Of a stretch of DNA of 64,000 bases, positions 37,045-46,242 are shown one piece after another. The first letter of the stretch is position 1. Each line of letters opens with the position of its first letter. Made by a program: the position numbers and the translations under genes. The DNA lies in contig NZ_CP172882.1 of NCBI RefSeq assembly GCF_050529585.1, positions 1,426,001-1,490,000 of the forward strand. Reading direction: 5' to 3'. This DNA is from Enterococcus_D sp050529585. GTDB taxonomy: Bacteria > Bacillota > Bacilli > Lactobacillales > Enterococcaceae. The notes beneath the pieces were generated by a model, which searched no databases, was not told the DNA's origin, and was given only the letters and a program-made list of their open reading frames with translations.

Positions 37045-37240
37045 GAATGATAGTTGAATGGATATAACAAACTTTCAATAAAGGGCGGGTAAACTTAGAA
37101 TTTTTAGAAGGATAGATTCTCTATACCGATTCAGACGAATGCGTGTATGACGTGCTTAAACACAAAAATAGCGCGAAAAAAATCACGAGGCATTCCTTTA
37201 GTCGCGAAGGAATGCCTTATGATCATGCAGAAAATACAGT
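37045..37240 (+). pseudogene. Fragment of an IS3-family transposase (OrfB)
   Basis: The frame at 37116-37240 reads ILYTDSDE, then RHSFSREGMPYDHAEN, matching the DDE-domain stretch ILHSDxG...SFSRKGMPYDNA of IS3-family transposases. Just upstream MDITNFQ (near 37057) matches the TDITxF motif. In-frame stops and missing sequence show a decayed copy. Its end runs antiparallel into the 3' end of the DsbA-family gene. No inverted terminal repeats were recognised. The rest of gap 36923-37189 is non-coding. Confidence 0.55.
37180..37218 (-). terminator. Terminator of the DsbA/FrnE gene
   Basis: Minus strand AGGCATTCCTT...AAGGAATGCCT followed by CGTGATTTTTTT. The stem is formed partly from transposase remnant sequence. 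Confidence 0.8.
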
Positions 37241-37840
37241 TTTAAATTCCTCAAATGTGCTATTGCTCTTAAGAGGTAAGATGCTGTCTTTGTAAAATGC
37301 TGGCACGCCTCTGATATGACGTTTGTCTGCTAAATCAATATCTTGAGTGACTAACGCGTCATATTTATCTCTGTTTTGATTGAATGTGTCGAGATTTAAA
37401 CCTAATTCCTCCAGTATGCCTTCGATAACAGTCGGGTCAGAATAATCTTTTCCTTCTTCCCAATGAGCGGACATCACTTTTCTAAAGTATTCCGTATGTT
37501 TTCCTTGTTCTTGTGCATATTGTAAGCCGATATGTGCCAATCGAGAATTCTTTGAAATCACTTTTTCAACATCGTAGTTCAACCCTATCTCCCGTGCAGA
37601 CATACCAATGCCATGATTGAAAAATTGGATATATTCTTCTACAGAAGGCATACCGGATGCTTTGAAGCGATTCATCAAATAATTGGGCTGTTGGTTATCA
37701 TCATTTGGCTGTAATTGGTAACTCCTGAATATGACGGATGACAGTGGCAAATTTTCTTTTTCTAAAAACTGAATCACTTTTTCACCACCTATATAAGAAA
37801 ATGGACAAGCAAAATCAATATGTACGTCAATTTGTTTCAT
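37223..37840 (-). CDS. DsbA-family oxidoreductase, FrnE-like
   Basis: 205 residues. Thioredoxin fold with insertion, active-site C12-P-F-S15, so only one cysteine, followed later by the cis-Pro loop RGVPAFY. No signal peptide, hence cytoplasmic. FrnE-like proteins act in thiol and oxidative stress or as glutathione-type isomerases. Divergent from pirin and quinone-reductase genes, suggesting a shared electrophile response. Confidence 0.85.
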   Translation of the reverse strand: MKQIDVHIDFACPFSYIGGEKVIQFLEKENLPLSSVIFRSYQLQPNDDNQQPNYLMNRFKASGMPSVEEYIQFFNHGIGMSAREIGLNYDVEKVISKNSRLAHIGLQYAQEQGKHTEYFRKVMSAHWEEGKDYSDPTVIEGILEELGLNLDTFNQNRDKYDALVTQDIDLADKRHIRGVPAFYKDSILPLKSNSTFEEFKTVFSA

Positions 37841-38050
37841 ATAAAGACCTCCTTAAAGTTACGTGTATTGTAAAAGAAATGTGTAAATGAAGAAAGCGAT
37901 ATGCTTTCTAAAAAATATCAACCAAGTTCTTTCCGTGATCAACGAGGTGATTCACTGTTTTTCATCGAAATGGCGTATAGGGTCTGCAGTAAAGAACAAT
38001 TGCTCGAGTCAAATACGTTGAAATGAATAAAGAAATATATATAATGTAAT

Positions 38051-38073
38051 TATACTTATTAAAAGTAAGTATA
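38051..38073. promoter_or_regulatory. Palindromic operator before the pirin gene
   Basis: TATACTTA-N7-TAAGTATA, perfect 8-bp arms, 31 bases before the start codon. A similar half-perfect copy, ATACTTATTTTGTAAGT, lies at 36941-36957. The form resembles sites of DUF24/HxlR or MarR redox regulators. Confidence 0.55.
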
Positions 38074-38103
38074 CAATAATCGGTGAAAGAAGGGAAGTAC
38101 ATA

Positions 38104-39135
38104 GTGAAAGGGAAAATATACTCCGTAGATTCGGCTTTGATACCCATTCAGAATCCATACATACTCATTGCAAGACATATAGATGATTACCCTGAAGGAA
38201 ATGGACAAATGGCTCCTGCAATATTTCCGGAAAATTGGCAAAGAGGAAACGATTTTACGTCTGGACGTGGTTGGAATATGTACCATGGAGATGACGTACC
38301 TGGTTTTCCTGCTCATCCCCATCGTGGTTTTGAAACGATTACATATGCCAAAAAAGGATTCATCGATCATTTTGATTCACATGGGAATCATGGACGCTAT
38401 GGGAACGGTGATGTGCAATGGATGATTTCAGGGAAAGGACTTCAACATGCAGAAATGTTCCCTTTGCTTGAGACAAAAGAAAAAAATCCATTTGAAATTG
38501 TTCAAATTTGGCTGAACCTTCCTTCATACAAAAAAATGGTTCCTCCTTCATATAAATTACGGTGGCATGAAGATACACCCATTGTTCCACTAGCAAATAA
38601 AAATGAAGATAAAAACTTTTTAAAGATACTAGCTGGCCATTACTATGATGTGTATGCAGAACGACCGGAAGAGCATTCTTATGGATTTGAAGAAGAAAAT
38701 CATATCAATATCTGGGATGGAAAATTAGAAAAAGGCGAAACAATAAGCATTCCAAGTTTTCCAGAAGATGTTAAAGTCCAATTTTATGTAGGTGAGGGAA
38801 AATTTAAAACAGATGAGACCTTTATTGAGAGGAATTCTCTACTCATTTACACCTCAGATAGGGAAGTGACCTTTACCGCCGAGGAAGATGCTGAATTTAT
38901 GGTTTTCATTGGGAAAGAAATAGATGAAGAAGTGTATGCTTACGGACCTTTCGTGATGAACACAAGAGAAGAAATCCTGCAAGCCTATGAAGATTTTCAA
39001 AAAGATCAATTTGGCGGTTGGCCATGGGAAACGGACGCACCAACGATTCCTCCCGAAAAGGGACGCTTTTCCGTGTATGATAAAGGAACCAAAACCAAAT
39101 ATCCACCCGAAGAAAAGCAAACGTTCAATACATAA
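38104..39135 (+). CDS. Pirin family protein
   Basis: 343 residues from GTG 38104 (GAAGGGAAG upstream; the GTG at 38083 is too early). Bicupin with pirin metal-site motif HPHRGFET and HAEMFP. Pirins can be quercetinases or redox-sensing iron proteins. In Firmicutes they often sit with quinone-handling enzymes, as here. Confidence 0.85.
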   Translation: MKGKIYSVDSALIPIQNPYILIARHIDDYPEGNGQMAPAIFPENWQRGNDFTSGRGWNMYHGDDVPGFPAHPHRGFETITYAKKGFIDHFDSHGNHGRYGNGDVQWMISGKGLQHAEMFPLLETKEKNPFEIVQIWLNLPSYKKMVPPSYKLRWHEDTPIVPLANKNEDKNFLKILAGHYYDVYAERPEEHSYGFEEENHINIWDGKLEKGETISIPSFPEDVKVQFYVGEGKFKTDETFIERNSLLIYTSDREVTFTAEEDAEFMVFIGKEIDEEVYAYGPFVMNTREEILQAYEDFQKDQFGGWPWETDAPTIPPEKGRFSVYDKGTKTKYPPEEKQTFNT

Positions 39136-39178
39136 AGTACATATCGATATGAAAATAAATATTTGGAGGTAGAAAATA

Positions 39179-40147
39179 ATGGATATCAATGCACATGCGA
39201 TTGGATTTGACCACTATGGCAGTCCAGATGTTTTTGAAGAAAGAGACCGGCTATTGAAGCTAAACTCAGAAAATAATGTTCTAATTAAAATAGAAAGAGC
39301 AGGGATTAATCCAGTCGATACCATGTATCGTGATGGTAGTATGAGTGGCGGAAGACCTTTAAGGCTTTTTCAAGTACTTGGTTCAGAAGTATCAGGCATC
39401 ATAGAAAAATTGTATCGACCTGTTTCTGGTCTTTCTGTCGGTGATCAAGTCATCGTAAAGCCAGGACGTGGGGGATATAGTGATTACTTGGCAGTAAATG
39501 ATAGCGCTGTTCACAAAATCCCAGATGGTATGAGTCTTGATGAGGCGGCAGCCTTTCCATCGACGGCTGTAACGGCTTATTGGGGATTAAATGGTGGATT
39601 CTTTGAAATGAAAGAAGGGGAAACAATTGCTATCGTCGGGGCTTCAGGTAGCGTTGGGAGTTATTTAGTGCAATTGGCTAAGCCACTAAACGTAACGATT
39701 ATTGCTGTGGCGAGTAAGAAAAATGAAGCATTTTTAAAAGAGTTGGGCGCAACTATTTTTATTGATTATAATGATAAAGAACAAGTCGAAAAATATGCCC
39801 GAACAGCTGATTATGTGTTGGATGCTTCATTGTTCAACTCAGGAGAAAAAACGGCTTTATCTTTAGTCAAAGAAAACGGCATCTATATTGGTATGACGAC
39901 CTTACCGGATCACATAATCCGACCAGACGTCACAATGAAGTTTCTATCGAGAACGCCTCAAATGAATGATAACGCTGCTTTGTCCTATTTGATCGATTTC
40001 TATAAAAAGTACGGATTAAACATTAACATAGCCTATAAATTACCCTTCACAGTCGACGGGGTTAAAAAAGCACACCAATTAATTAAAGAAAAAAGAAATT
40101 CTGGCAAGATCATTTTAAGTCGTGATACTACTGAAAGTTCGCATTAG
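39179..40147 (+). CDS. Zinc-independent quinone oxidoreductase-like MDR protein
   Basis: 322 residues. Medium-chain dehydrogenase fold with GroES-like N-domain (AGINPVD, no zinc cysteines) and Rossmann domain with VGASGSVGSYLVQLAK. Likely NADPH-dependent reduction of quinones or reactive enones. GGAGG nine bases before ATG; 43 bases after pirin, likely co-transcribed. Confidence 0.86.
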   Translation: MDINAHAIGFDHYGSPDVFEERDRLLKLNSENNVLIKIERAGINPVDTMYRDGSMSGGRPLRLFQVLGSEVSGIIEKLYRPVSGLSVGDQVIVKPGRGGYSDYLAVNDSAVHKIPDGMSLDEAAAFPSTAVTAYWGLNGGFFEMKEGETIAIVGASGSVGSYLVQLAKPLNVTIIAVASKKNEAFLKELGATIFIDYNDKEQVEKYARTADYVLDASLFNSGEKTALSLVKENGIYIGMTTLPDHIIRPDVTMKFLSRTPQMNDNAALSYLIDFYKKYGLNINIAYKLPFTVDGVKKAHQLIKEKRNSGKIILSRDTTESSH

Positions 40148-40608
40148 AAGTATTATCTAAGCTAACAAACAAAAAGAGTTTTGAACCTGGTCAATATGAA
40201 GGTAGAAATATTTGTTTGATATACGTGAATTTGCAATGGCTGGCCGCTATGAGGTGAGACCATCATAAAAGAATATGGGTTTACAGTGGATGCGGTAGTT
40301 GCTGCATTTAAGGAACTTTAAAGAGACATTTTAGAGGAATTGGCATATTTGAACCAAAAAACATATCTTGAGAAAGCAATCTTCTTACGTAGAAGGTTGT
40401 TTTTTTGTGGTATAAATAACATCAAATATTTAATTTGTCCTTTAAATGTACGCCTAGACCTTCAAATATGAGAGATGTTTGAAAAGATTTATCCCACATC
40501 ACTCTTCTATAATATGTAATATATGCACAATTTTTACAGCAATTTTTCTTAGCATTTACTGTATATTTACAATGAACCTCTATACTAAGTCTCAGAGAGG
40601 TGATAAAA
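40148..40608. other. Intergenic stretch with a frameshifted gene tail
   Basis: 40206-40268 reads FDIREFAMAGRYE in one frame; 40256-40321 reads IIKEYGFTVDAVVAAFKEL then TAA in another. Together they look like one C-terminus broken by a two-base insertion. Family not recognised. A terminator follows at 40377-40406; the remainder to 40608 holds the leader of the 2-AEP operon. Confidence 0.35.
40377..40406 (+). terminator. Terminator before the 2-AEP operon
   Basis: CAATCTTCT/AGAAGGTTG stem with one G-T pair and seven T. Confidence 0.85.
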
Positions 40609-41376
40609 ATGTTGCAATTAAAAAACATCAATAAGCATTTTCATGGGACCGAAGTATTAAAAAATATTGATTTAGAAATCAATAAAGGTGAGATTGTTTC
40701 GATACTGGGTCAGTCTGGATCAGGAAAAACGACTTTGCTGAATATCATTTTAGGTTTGGAAGAGGTCAGTGAAGGACAAATTTTTTATGACGGCCAGGAT
40801 ATCACAAGAAAACAGATGGAGAAACGACCGTTTAATGTTGTGTTTCAAGATTACGCACTATTCCCCCATCTAACGGCTTACGAAAATTTGACTTATGGTT
40901 TGAGAAATAAAAAGATGGTCTCGACGGAATCAGAAGTGGCAGAATTGATCAAGCTGCTTGATTTAGAAAAGCATCTTGATAAGTCTATTGGCCAGTTATC
41001 CGGTGGGCAAAAACAACGGGTGGCACTTGGACGAACACTGGTAATGAAGCCAGAAATTTTGTTATTAGACGAACCATTGAGTGCCTTAGATGGTGTGATC
41101 AAAGAATCGATAAAAGCCAAAATAAAGGAAATTGCTGAAAAACTCGCCTTGACGATCATCATTGTGACCCATGATCCAGAAGAAGCGTTGACTTTATCAG
41201 ATAAAGTGGTCGTGTTGGATAATGGGAAAGTGGCGCAATGTAGTGCACCACAAGAAATCATCAATCAACAAGAGTCTTACTTTGTTCAAAATTTCATTGT
41301 AAATCAGCTGATCATCAAACAACATAATATCCAACAGATTTTGCAAAAAGCTCAACTGGCGGGAGCGCAGGTATGA
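40609..41376 (+). CDS. 2-aminoethylphosphonate ABC transporter ATPase
   Basis: 255 residues from ATG 40609 (GAGAGGTG upstream). Walker A GQSGSGKTT (34-42), signature LSGGQKQR, Walker B ILLLDEPLSALD. Of the spermidine/iron/2-AEP (PhnT-like) class. Substrate is inferred from phnW and phnX in the same operon. Overlaps the permease gene by four bases. Confidence 0.85.
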   Translation: MLQLKNINKHFHGTEVLKNIDLEINKGEIVSILGQSGSGKTTLLNIILGLEEVSEGQIFYDGQDITRKQMEKRPFNVVFQDYALFPHLTAYENLTYGLRNKKMVSTESEVAELIKLLDLEKHLDKSIGQLSGGQKQRVALGRTLVMKPEILLLDEPLSALDGVIKESIKAKIKEIAEKLALTIIIVTHDPEEALTLSDKVVVLDNGKVAQCSAPQEIINQQESYFVQNFIVNQLIIKQHNIQQILQKAQLAGAQV

Positions 41377-43058
41377 TGGGGCTGATTTCAACAAAGAAAG
41401 TATTTAAAGGTGCGATCCTGTTTTTTTTCTTCTGTTTTCTAGTGATCCCTATTGGCATGGTGTTGTGGACTGCATGGCCCGTTCAATCTGCCGATCCTTT
41501 ACGTACGATCCAGGATGCATTTACCCCCAAGTGGGCTTTGGCTTTTGAAAATAGTATAAAATATGCCTTACTTGGCAGTACAATCAGTACGGCTTTGGGC
41601 TTTTTATTGGCGTATGGAAATAATTTTTCTGGGATCAGCAAGCGTAAGCTGAAAGTAGGGACCAGCTTGATCCAATTTCCTATGCTGTTGCCAACGATCA
41701 CATATGGTTATGTCTTGCTTTACGCTTTTGGAAAACAGGGGGGTTGGCGTCAAGTTTTCGGTCATGAACTATTCTCCATTTATGGAGAAACAGGGATTTT
41801 GATTGGATTTGTCGTATATACCTTGCCGCCTATTTTTTTGCTGATCAATAATGGCATGCAATTTATAGACTTTCGTCTGATCTCTGTGTCTCGTTTATTA
41901 GGGGACTCATGGCAGAGGTCATTGGTTCAGACGATTCTCATTCCTTTGAAACGAATCATTATAGTTGCATTGCTCCAAGGCTTTTTCATGTGTTTCACGG
42001 ACTTTGGGATTCCAAGTGCGATTGGTGGGCAGACACCTTTGATCACTACTTTATTGTATGAAGGGTTCATGGGCACGATTCCTGATTTCCAATATGGCTC
42101 AGTGATTGCGCTAACGATGTTGTTACCTTCGATTTTTAGCATTTATTTATTGCATCGTCTGCAAAAAAAGGTGACGAAGTATGATAAAGCCAGTGGACTC
42201 TATTTAAAGGATAATCCTTTTCGTGATCACTTTTATCGTGTGCTGTATATGCTGATCACTTGTATGATCCTAGGTATTTTCCTCCCACTATTCATCATTC
42301 CTTTTGTGCACAATTGGCCCAATGAGTTCCGCTTTACTTTAGAAAACTTTGGACAATTTATGCAAAATCGCGATTTGTTGCGTACCTTGCAAAATTCTAT
42401 CACTGTTGGCTTTCTTGTGGCGCTGATTGGCACGTTTTGTGCATATTTTGCGGCTATTGGGTCCTCACGAGAAACCGACCATTCCCTTAGTGAGCGGTTG
42501 ATCGATAGTGTGGCAACGATCACCAATTCGATTCCGGGTATGGTTTTAGGGATTGCCTATTTGCTGGTTTTCACCGGAACGCCGCTGCACAATTCCATGT
42601 CGATTTTGGTGATCGTGACGATTGTTCATTATTTTGCCACACCGTATCAAATGGCCAAAGAAGCAATGCAAAAGATGAATGGTCATTGGGAAAGTACTGC
42701 CAAATTGATGGGCGATAGTTGGTTGAAAACCATCTGGCGCGTATTGTTGCCGAATTCTCTCCATACAATCATTGATATGTTTGCCTACTATTTCTTTAAT
42801 GCGATGGTCACTATTAGCGCAGTGGTTTTTTTGACCAGTGCAGATACGATGGTTGTAACTGCCAAACTGAAAGAGCTGCAACATTTTGGCAAATTCAATG
42901 ATATATTTTTGCTTTCACTATTTTTATTACTGATCAATTTGACGATGCAATTTATGATTCATCTAATGAAAAGGAGCGTATCACTTCATGAAAATCAAAA
43001 AAATCGTACTTTCAGTTTTATTTCTCAGTACTTTAAGTCTCATCGCAGCTTGCGGTAG
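41373..43058 (+). CDS. 2-aminoethylphosphonate ABC transporter permease, double-length
   Basis: 561 residues with about twelve membrane segments: two BPD-type permease halves fused, each with an EAA-like loop (LLGDSWQRSLVQTILIP and LMGDSWLKTIWRVLLP). One gene therefore supplies both membrane subunits. The last 24 codons overlap the next gene in another frame, which is unusually long for an operon overlap. Confidence 0.87.
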   Translation: MMGLISTKKVFKGAILFFFFCFLVIPIGMVLWTAWPVQSADPLRTIQDAFTPKWALAFENSIKYALLGSTISTALGFLLAYGNNFSGISKRKLKVGTSLIQFPMLLPTITYGYVLLYAFGKQGGWRQVFGHELFSIYGETGILIGFVVYTLPPIFLLINNGMQFIDFRLISVSRLLGDSWQRSLVQTILIPLKRIIIVALLQGFFMCFTDFGIPSAIGGQTPLITTLLYEGFMGTIPDFQYGSVIALTMLLPSIFSIYLLHRLQKKVTKYDKASGLYLKDNPFRDHFYRVLYMLITCMILGIFLPLFIIPFVHNWPNEFRFTLENFGQFMQNRDLLRTLQNSITVGFLVALIGTFCAYFAAIGSSRETDHSLSERLIDSVATITNSIPGMVLGIAYLLVFTGTPLHNSMSILVIVTIVHYFATPYQMAKEAMQKMNGHWESTAKLMGDSWLKTIWRVLLPNSLHTIIDMFAYYFFNAMVTISAVVFLTSADTMVVTAKLKELQHFGKFNDIFLLSLFLLLINLTMQFMIHLMKRSVSLHENQKNRTFSFISQYFKSHRSLR

Positions 43059-43965
43059 TGGCGCATCAGCAGCCAGTGACCAAGTCATCATCTATACCAA
43101 TGCTGATGACGAGCCAGTACAAGTAATGGAAAAGATCTTGGATGAAAACGGCTATAAAAACCAATATAAATTACAGTCATTTGGTACGTCAGAATTAGGC
43201 GGAAAACTCCTGGCTGAAGGAAAAAATATCGAAGCGGATCTTGTAACGATGAGTACCTTCTATTTAACAAGCGCTCAGAACAAGCAAAAAATGTTCCAAG
43301 ATCTAAAATTACCGATGACACCATTAGCAAAGACCGCGAGTTTTACGGCACCTTTCACAGTTCAAGAAGGGACCATCTTTTATAATACAAAAGTCTTAAA
43401 AGATGAAAACTTAACTGTTCCTACTAGTCTGAAGGATTTGGCCAAGCCTGAATACAAAGGACATATTTCAATTTCAGATATCAAGCAATCATCTACTGCT
43501 TGGTTATTATTTCAAGCGTTGATCGATCACTATGGTGAGAGTGAAGCCAAAACGATTCTCAAAGACATTTACGAAAACACGGGGGATCATTTAGAAAGTT
43601 CTGGTTCCGGACCGATCAAGAAAGTTCGTTTAGGTGAAGTGGCCATTGGTTTTGGGTTACGGCACCAAGCAGTCAAGGACAAAGCTGATGGATTGCCAAT
43701 CGACTATATCGAACCAAGTGAAGGCACCTATACATTGACTGAGTCTCTAGCAGTGGTGGATAAAGGCGATAAAACGAACCCGACGGCAGAAAAAATGATT
43801 CAATTGATCTTAGAAAAAGGGCGCCAAGAGTTGCTGGAAATCTATCCTAGTGAGATTTATCAAGGCGAACATGCAGATCAAGCAAAAATAGCGAAAATGC
43901 CTAAAGTATTTCCAAAGGACTTAACAGCAGAATTATTAAAAGAGCACCAAGGGTTAGTAGAATAG
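42988..43965 (+). CDS. 2-aminoethylphosphonate-binding lipoprotein
   Basis: 325 residues. Lipoprotein signal with lipobox IAAC (Cys22), then an extracellular type-2 periplasmic-binding fold of the FbpA/PhnS class (VIIYTNADDEPVQ at the mature start). AAAAGGAG lies just before ATG 42988, inside the permease gene. Captures substrate for the preceding permease and ATPase. Confidence 0.87.
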   Translation: MKIKKIVLSVLFLSTLSLIAACGSGASAASDQVIIYTNADDEPVQVMEKILDENGYKNQYKLQSFGTSELGGKLLAEGKNIEADLVTMSTFYLTSAQNKQKMFQDLKLPMTPLAKTASFTAPFTVQEGTIFYNTKVLKDENLTVPTSLKDLAKPEYKGHISISDIKQSSTAWLLFQALIDHYGESEAKTILKDIYENTGDHLESSGSGPIKKVRLGEVAIGFGLRHQAVKDKADGLPIDYIEPSEGTYTLTESLAVVDKGDKTNPTAEKMIQLILEKGRQELLEIYPSEIYQGEHADQAKIAKMPKVFPKDLTAELLKEHQGLVE

Positions 43966-44025
43966 ATCAACTGCTTCAACCCAGTGGTTTATCGTCAAAA
44001 TGATTGAACATGGAGGTATAGTAAA

Positions 44026-45114
44026 ATGGAATATAAGTTATTGACCCCAGGTCCCCTGACAACTAGTCGGAGAGTCAAAGAGGTGATGATGGTGGATCAT
44101 TGTACGTGGGACAATGATTATAAAGCAATTACGCAAGATATTCGTCAGCGCTTATTAACACTAGCCGGCGTCGATGAGACGGAATACACAGTGGTGTTGA
44201 TGCAAGGGAGTGGTTCATTCGGTGTGGAAGCAGTTTTGGGTTCTGAAATCGGTCCACAAGATCATCTCTTGATTTGTAGTAATGGCGCATATGGACAACG
44301 TATTGTGCAAATGAGTGACAGACTTGGTTTGAATTACTCTGTGTATCAGGTACCAGATCAGGAGATGCCACAAGCTGATGTGGTCAAAGCATATCTTGAT
44401 CATGACCCTACGATCACGAGCATCGCAATGGTCCATAGTGAAACCACTTCAGGGATCTTGAACGATTTGACAGAGATTGCTGCGCTCGCGAAAGAACGCA
44501 ACCTCTTGTTCATCGTAGATGCCATGTCTAGTTTTGGTGGCGTTCGTATTGATGTGGCTGGTTTGGATATTGATTTTCTGATATCAAGTGCCAATAAATG
44601 TATTCAAGGGGTTCCTGGATTTTCATTCATCATTGGAAAAAAAGCCGAAATCGAACAGCGCAAAGATTTTGCACGTAGTTTATCCTTGGATATTTACAGT
44701 CAGTATAAAGAAATGGACAAAGACGGCAAGTGGCGCTTCACTTCGCCAACCCATACTGTGTTAGCTTTTCACCAAGCCTTGATAGAGCTTGAAGAAGAGG
44801 GCGGGATTGATGAACGATATTTACGTTATCGCAACAACAATCAATTGCTGCGTTCGGAAATGACTGCTCTAGGCTATGAACCAGTTATCAAAGACCATCA
44901 AGGACCATTTATCACTTCTTTTTATTATCCAGAAAAAGAATTTGATTTTGATAGCTTTTACAATTATTTAAAAGAGCATGGATTTGTGATCTATCCTGGA
45001 AAAATCAGTGAATTAGCATGTTTTAGAATCGGTAATATTGGCGAGATCTATGCAGAAGACATCAAGAAATTGACAAAGGTCATCGCAAATTATAAGGAGA
45101 TGGTGGTCGTATGA
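44026..45114 (+). CDS. phnW: 2-aminoethylphosphonate-pyruvate transaminase
   Basis: 362 residues. Class V aminotransferase with N-terminal LLTPGPLTTS, MQGSGSFGVEA and PLP lysine K191 (SSANKCIQG). Converts 2-AEP plus pyruvate into phosphonoacetaldehyde plus alanine. Overlaps phnX by four bases (ATGA), giving coupled translation. Confidence 0.95.
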   Translation: MEYKLLTPGPLTTSRRVKEVMMVDHCTWDNDYKAITQDIRQRLLTLAGVDETEYTVVLMQGSGSFGVEAVLGSEIGPQDHLLICSNGAYGQRIVQMSDRLGLNYSVYQVPDQEMPQADVVKAYLDHDPTITSIAMVHSETTSGILNDLTEIAALAKERNLLFIVDAMSSFGGVRIDVAGLDIDFLISSANKCIQGVPGFSFIIGKKAEIEQRKDFARSLSLDIYSQYKEMDKDGKWRFTSPTHTVLAFHQALIELEEEGGIDERYLRYRNNNQLLRSEMTALGYEPVIKDHQGPFITSFYYPEKEFDFDSFYNYLKEHGFVIYPGKISELACFRIGNIGEIYAEDIKKLTKVIANYKEMVVV

Positions 45115-45896
45115 AATATAGTACAGTGATTTTTGATTGGGCTGGGACGACGGTGGATTTTGGGTGTATGGCGCCGGTAAAAGCTTTTGAACGTGCATTT
45201 GCTGATAGTGGCATCAAGTTGACCTATACACAGATTCGTAAACCAATGGGCATGCTAAAAATCGATCATATTCGCACACTGTTAGATATGCCTGAGGTGG
45301 CTGCAGAGTGGGAAAAACAATACGGTCGTAAAGCTGAGCATAGAGATGTCCAACATCTTTACGCACAATTTGAGACATACCTTTTTGCGGATTTAGCAAA
45401 CAATTCTCAATTAAAACCAGAAACACTGACCGTATTTCACACATTAAAGGAAAAAGGGTACAATATCGGTTCTACCACGGGTTATACGAAAGAGATGCTG
45501 GATATTGTTGCCACAGAAGCCAAAAAAGCCGGCTATGCCCCAGATTTCAGTGTGACTCCAGAAGATGCAGGAAACTTTGGGCGTCCGTACCCCTATATGA
45601 TTTTTGAAAATATGAAGCATTTTCACTGTTTGCGTACCGATGAAGTCATCAAAGTTGGTGATACGATCTCAGATATCCAAGAAGGAATAAATGCTGGTGT
45701 CTACACGGTTGGCGTCATTGAGGGTAGTTCTGAGATGGGACTTTCATTGGCTGAGTATCAAGCATTGTCCGAAACAAAACGAATCAAGTTGGTGAAAGAA
45801 GTGGCAGATAGTTTTTATTCAGCAGGTGCAGATCAATGTGTCTTGAATCTGAATGAGTTGGTGGATCTGCTTGATGGTGTGATTGAAGGGGTCTGA
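45111..45896 (+). CDS. phnX: Phosphonoacetaldehyde hydrolase (phosphonatase)
   Basis: 261 residues. HAD fold with nucleophile D9 in FDWAGTTVDFG, Ala at 11 where other HAD enzymes have Asp, and cap Lys50 (GMLKIDHI) that forms the Schiff base with substrate. Splits the C-P bond to acetaldehyde and phosphate. Completes the 2-AEP pathway, giving the cell N, P and C. Confidence 0.95.
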   Translation: MKYSTVIFDWAGTTVDFGCMAPVKAFERAFADSGIKLTYTQIRKPMGMLKIDHIRTLLDMPEVAAEWEKQYGRKAEHRDVQHLYAQFETYLFADLANNSQLKPETLTVFHTLKEKGYNIGSTTGYTKEMLDIVATEAKKAGYAPDFSVTPEDAGNFGRPYPYMIFENMKHFHCLRTDEVIKVGDTISDIQEGINAGVYTVGVIEGSSEMGLSLAEYQALSETKRIKLVKEVADSFYSAGADQCVLNLNELVDLLDGVIEGV

Positions 45897-45923
45897 TTTT
45901 TAGGGATTCTCATTCAGATACAG

Positions 45924-45956
45924 CAACCTCAGGGGCGAATGGCTCCTGAGGTTTTT
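45924..45956 (+). terminator. Terminator of the 2-AEP operon
   Basis: AACCTCAGG/CCTGAGG stem and six T. Confidence 0.88.
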
Positions 45957-46242
45957 TAATACTGCTATTCACGAAATTGACAAAAAATGGCTCGTCGATC
46001 TAATTTTATAAGATAAATCAATTCTTGAGCAACGGCCTTATTTCTGCGTTTTATCAGCGTGAGGCCGTTGTATGTTCAGGGCGTATTGATCAAGGGAGAA
46101 ATAAATCTAATCCTCTAAATGCGAAATCAAGCGTCTCTTGTTATGTATTTCTTCAAGTGACAACGAGTTTTAAGAGTTCCCAAAATCTCTCTATCGAAAA
46201 TTACCGCTTCTTTGCGCTCTACCTATCAAGATAGAAGCCAAT
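45957..46242. other. Non-coding gap with a large inverted repeat
   Basis: Perfect 9-bp inverted repeat CAACGGCCT/AGGCCGTTG at 46030-46038 and 46062-46070, loop 23 nt, no T-run on either side. A 69-codon TTG frame (46025-46234) has no ribosome site or recognisable features and is not called. Confidence 0.4.

Noticed and set aside
46025..46234. 69-codon ORF from TTG
   Set aside because: No ribosome site, no recognisable domain, begins within an inverted repeat.
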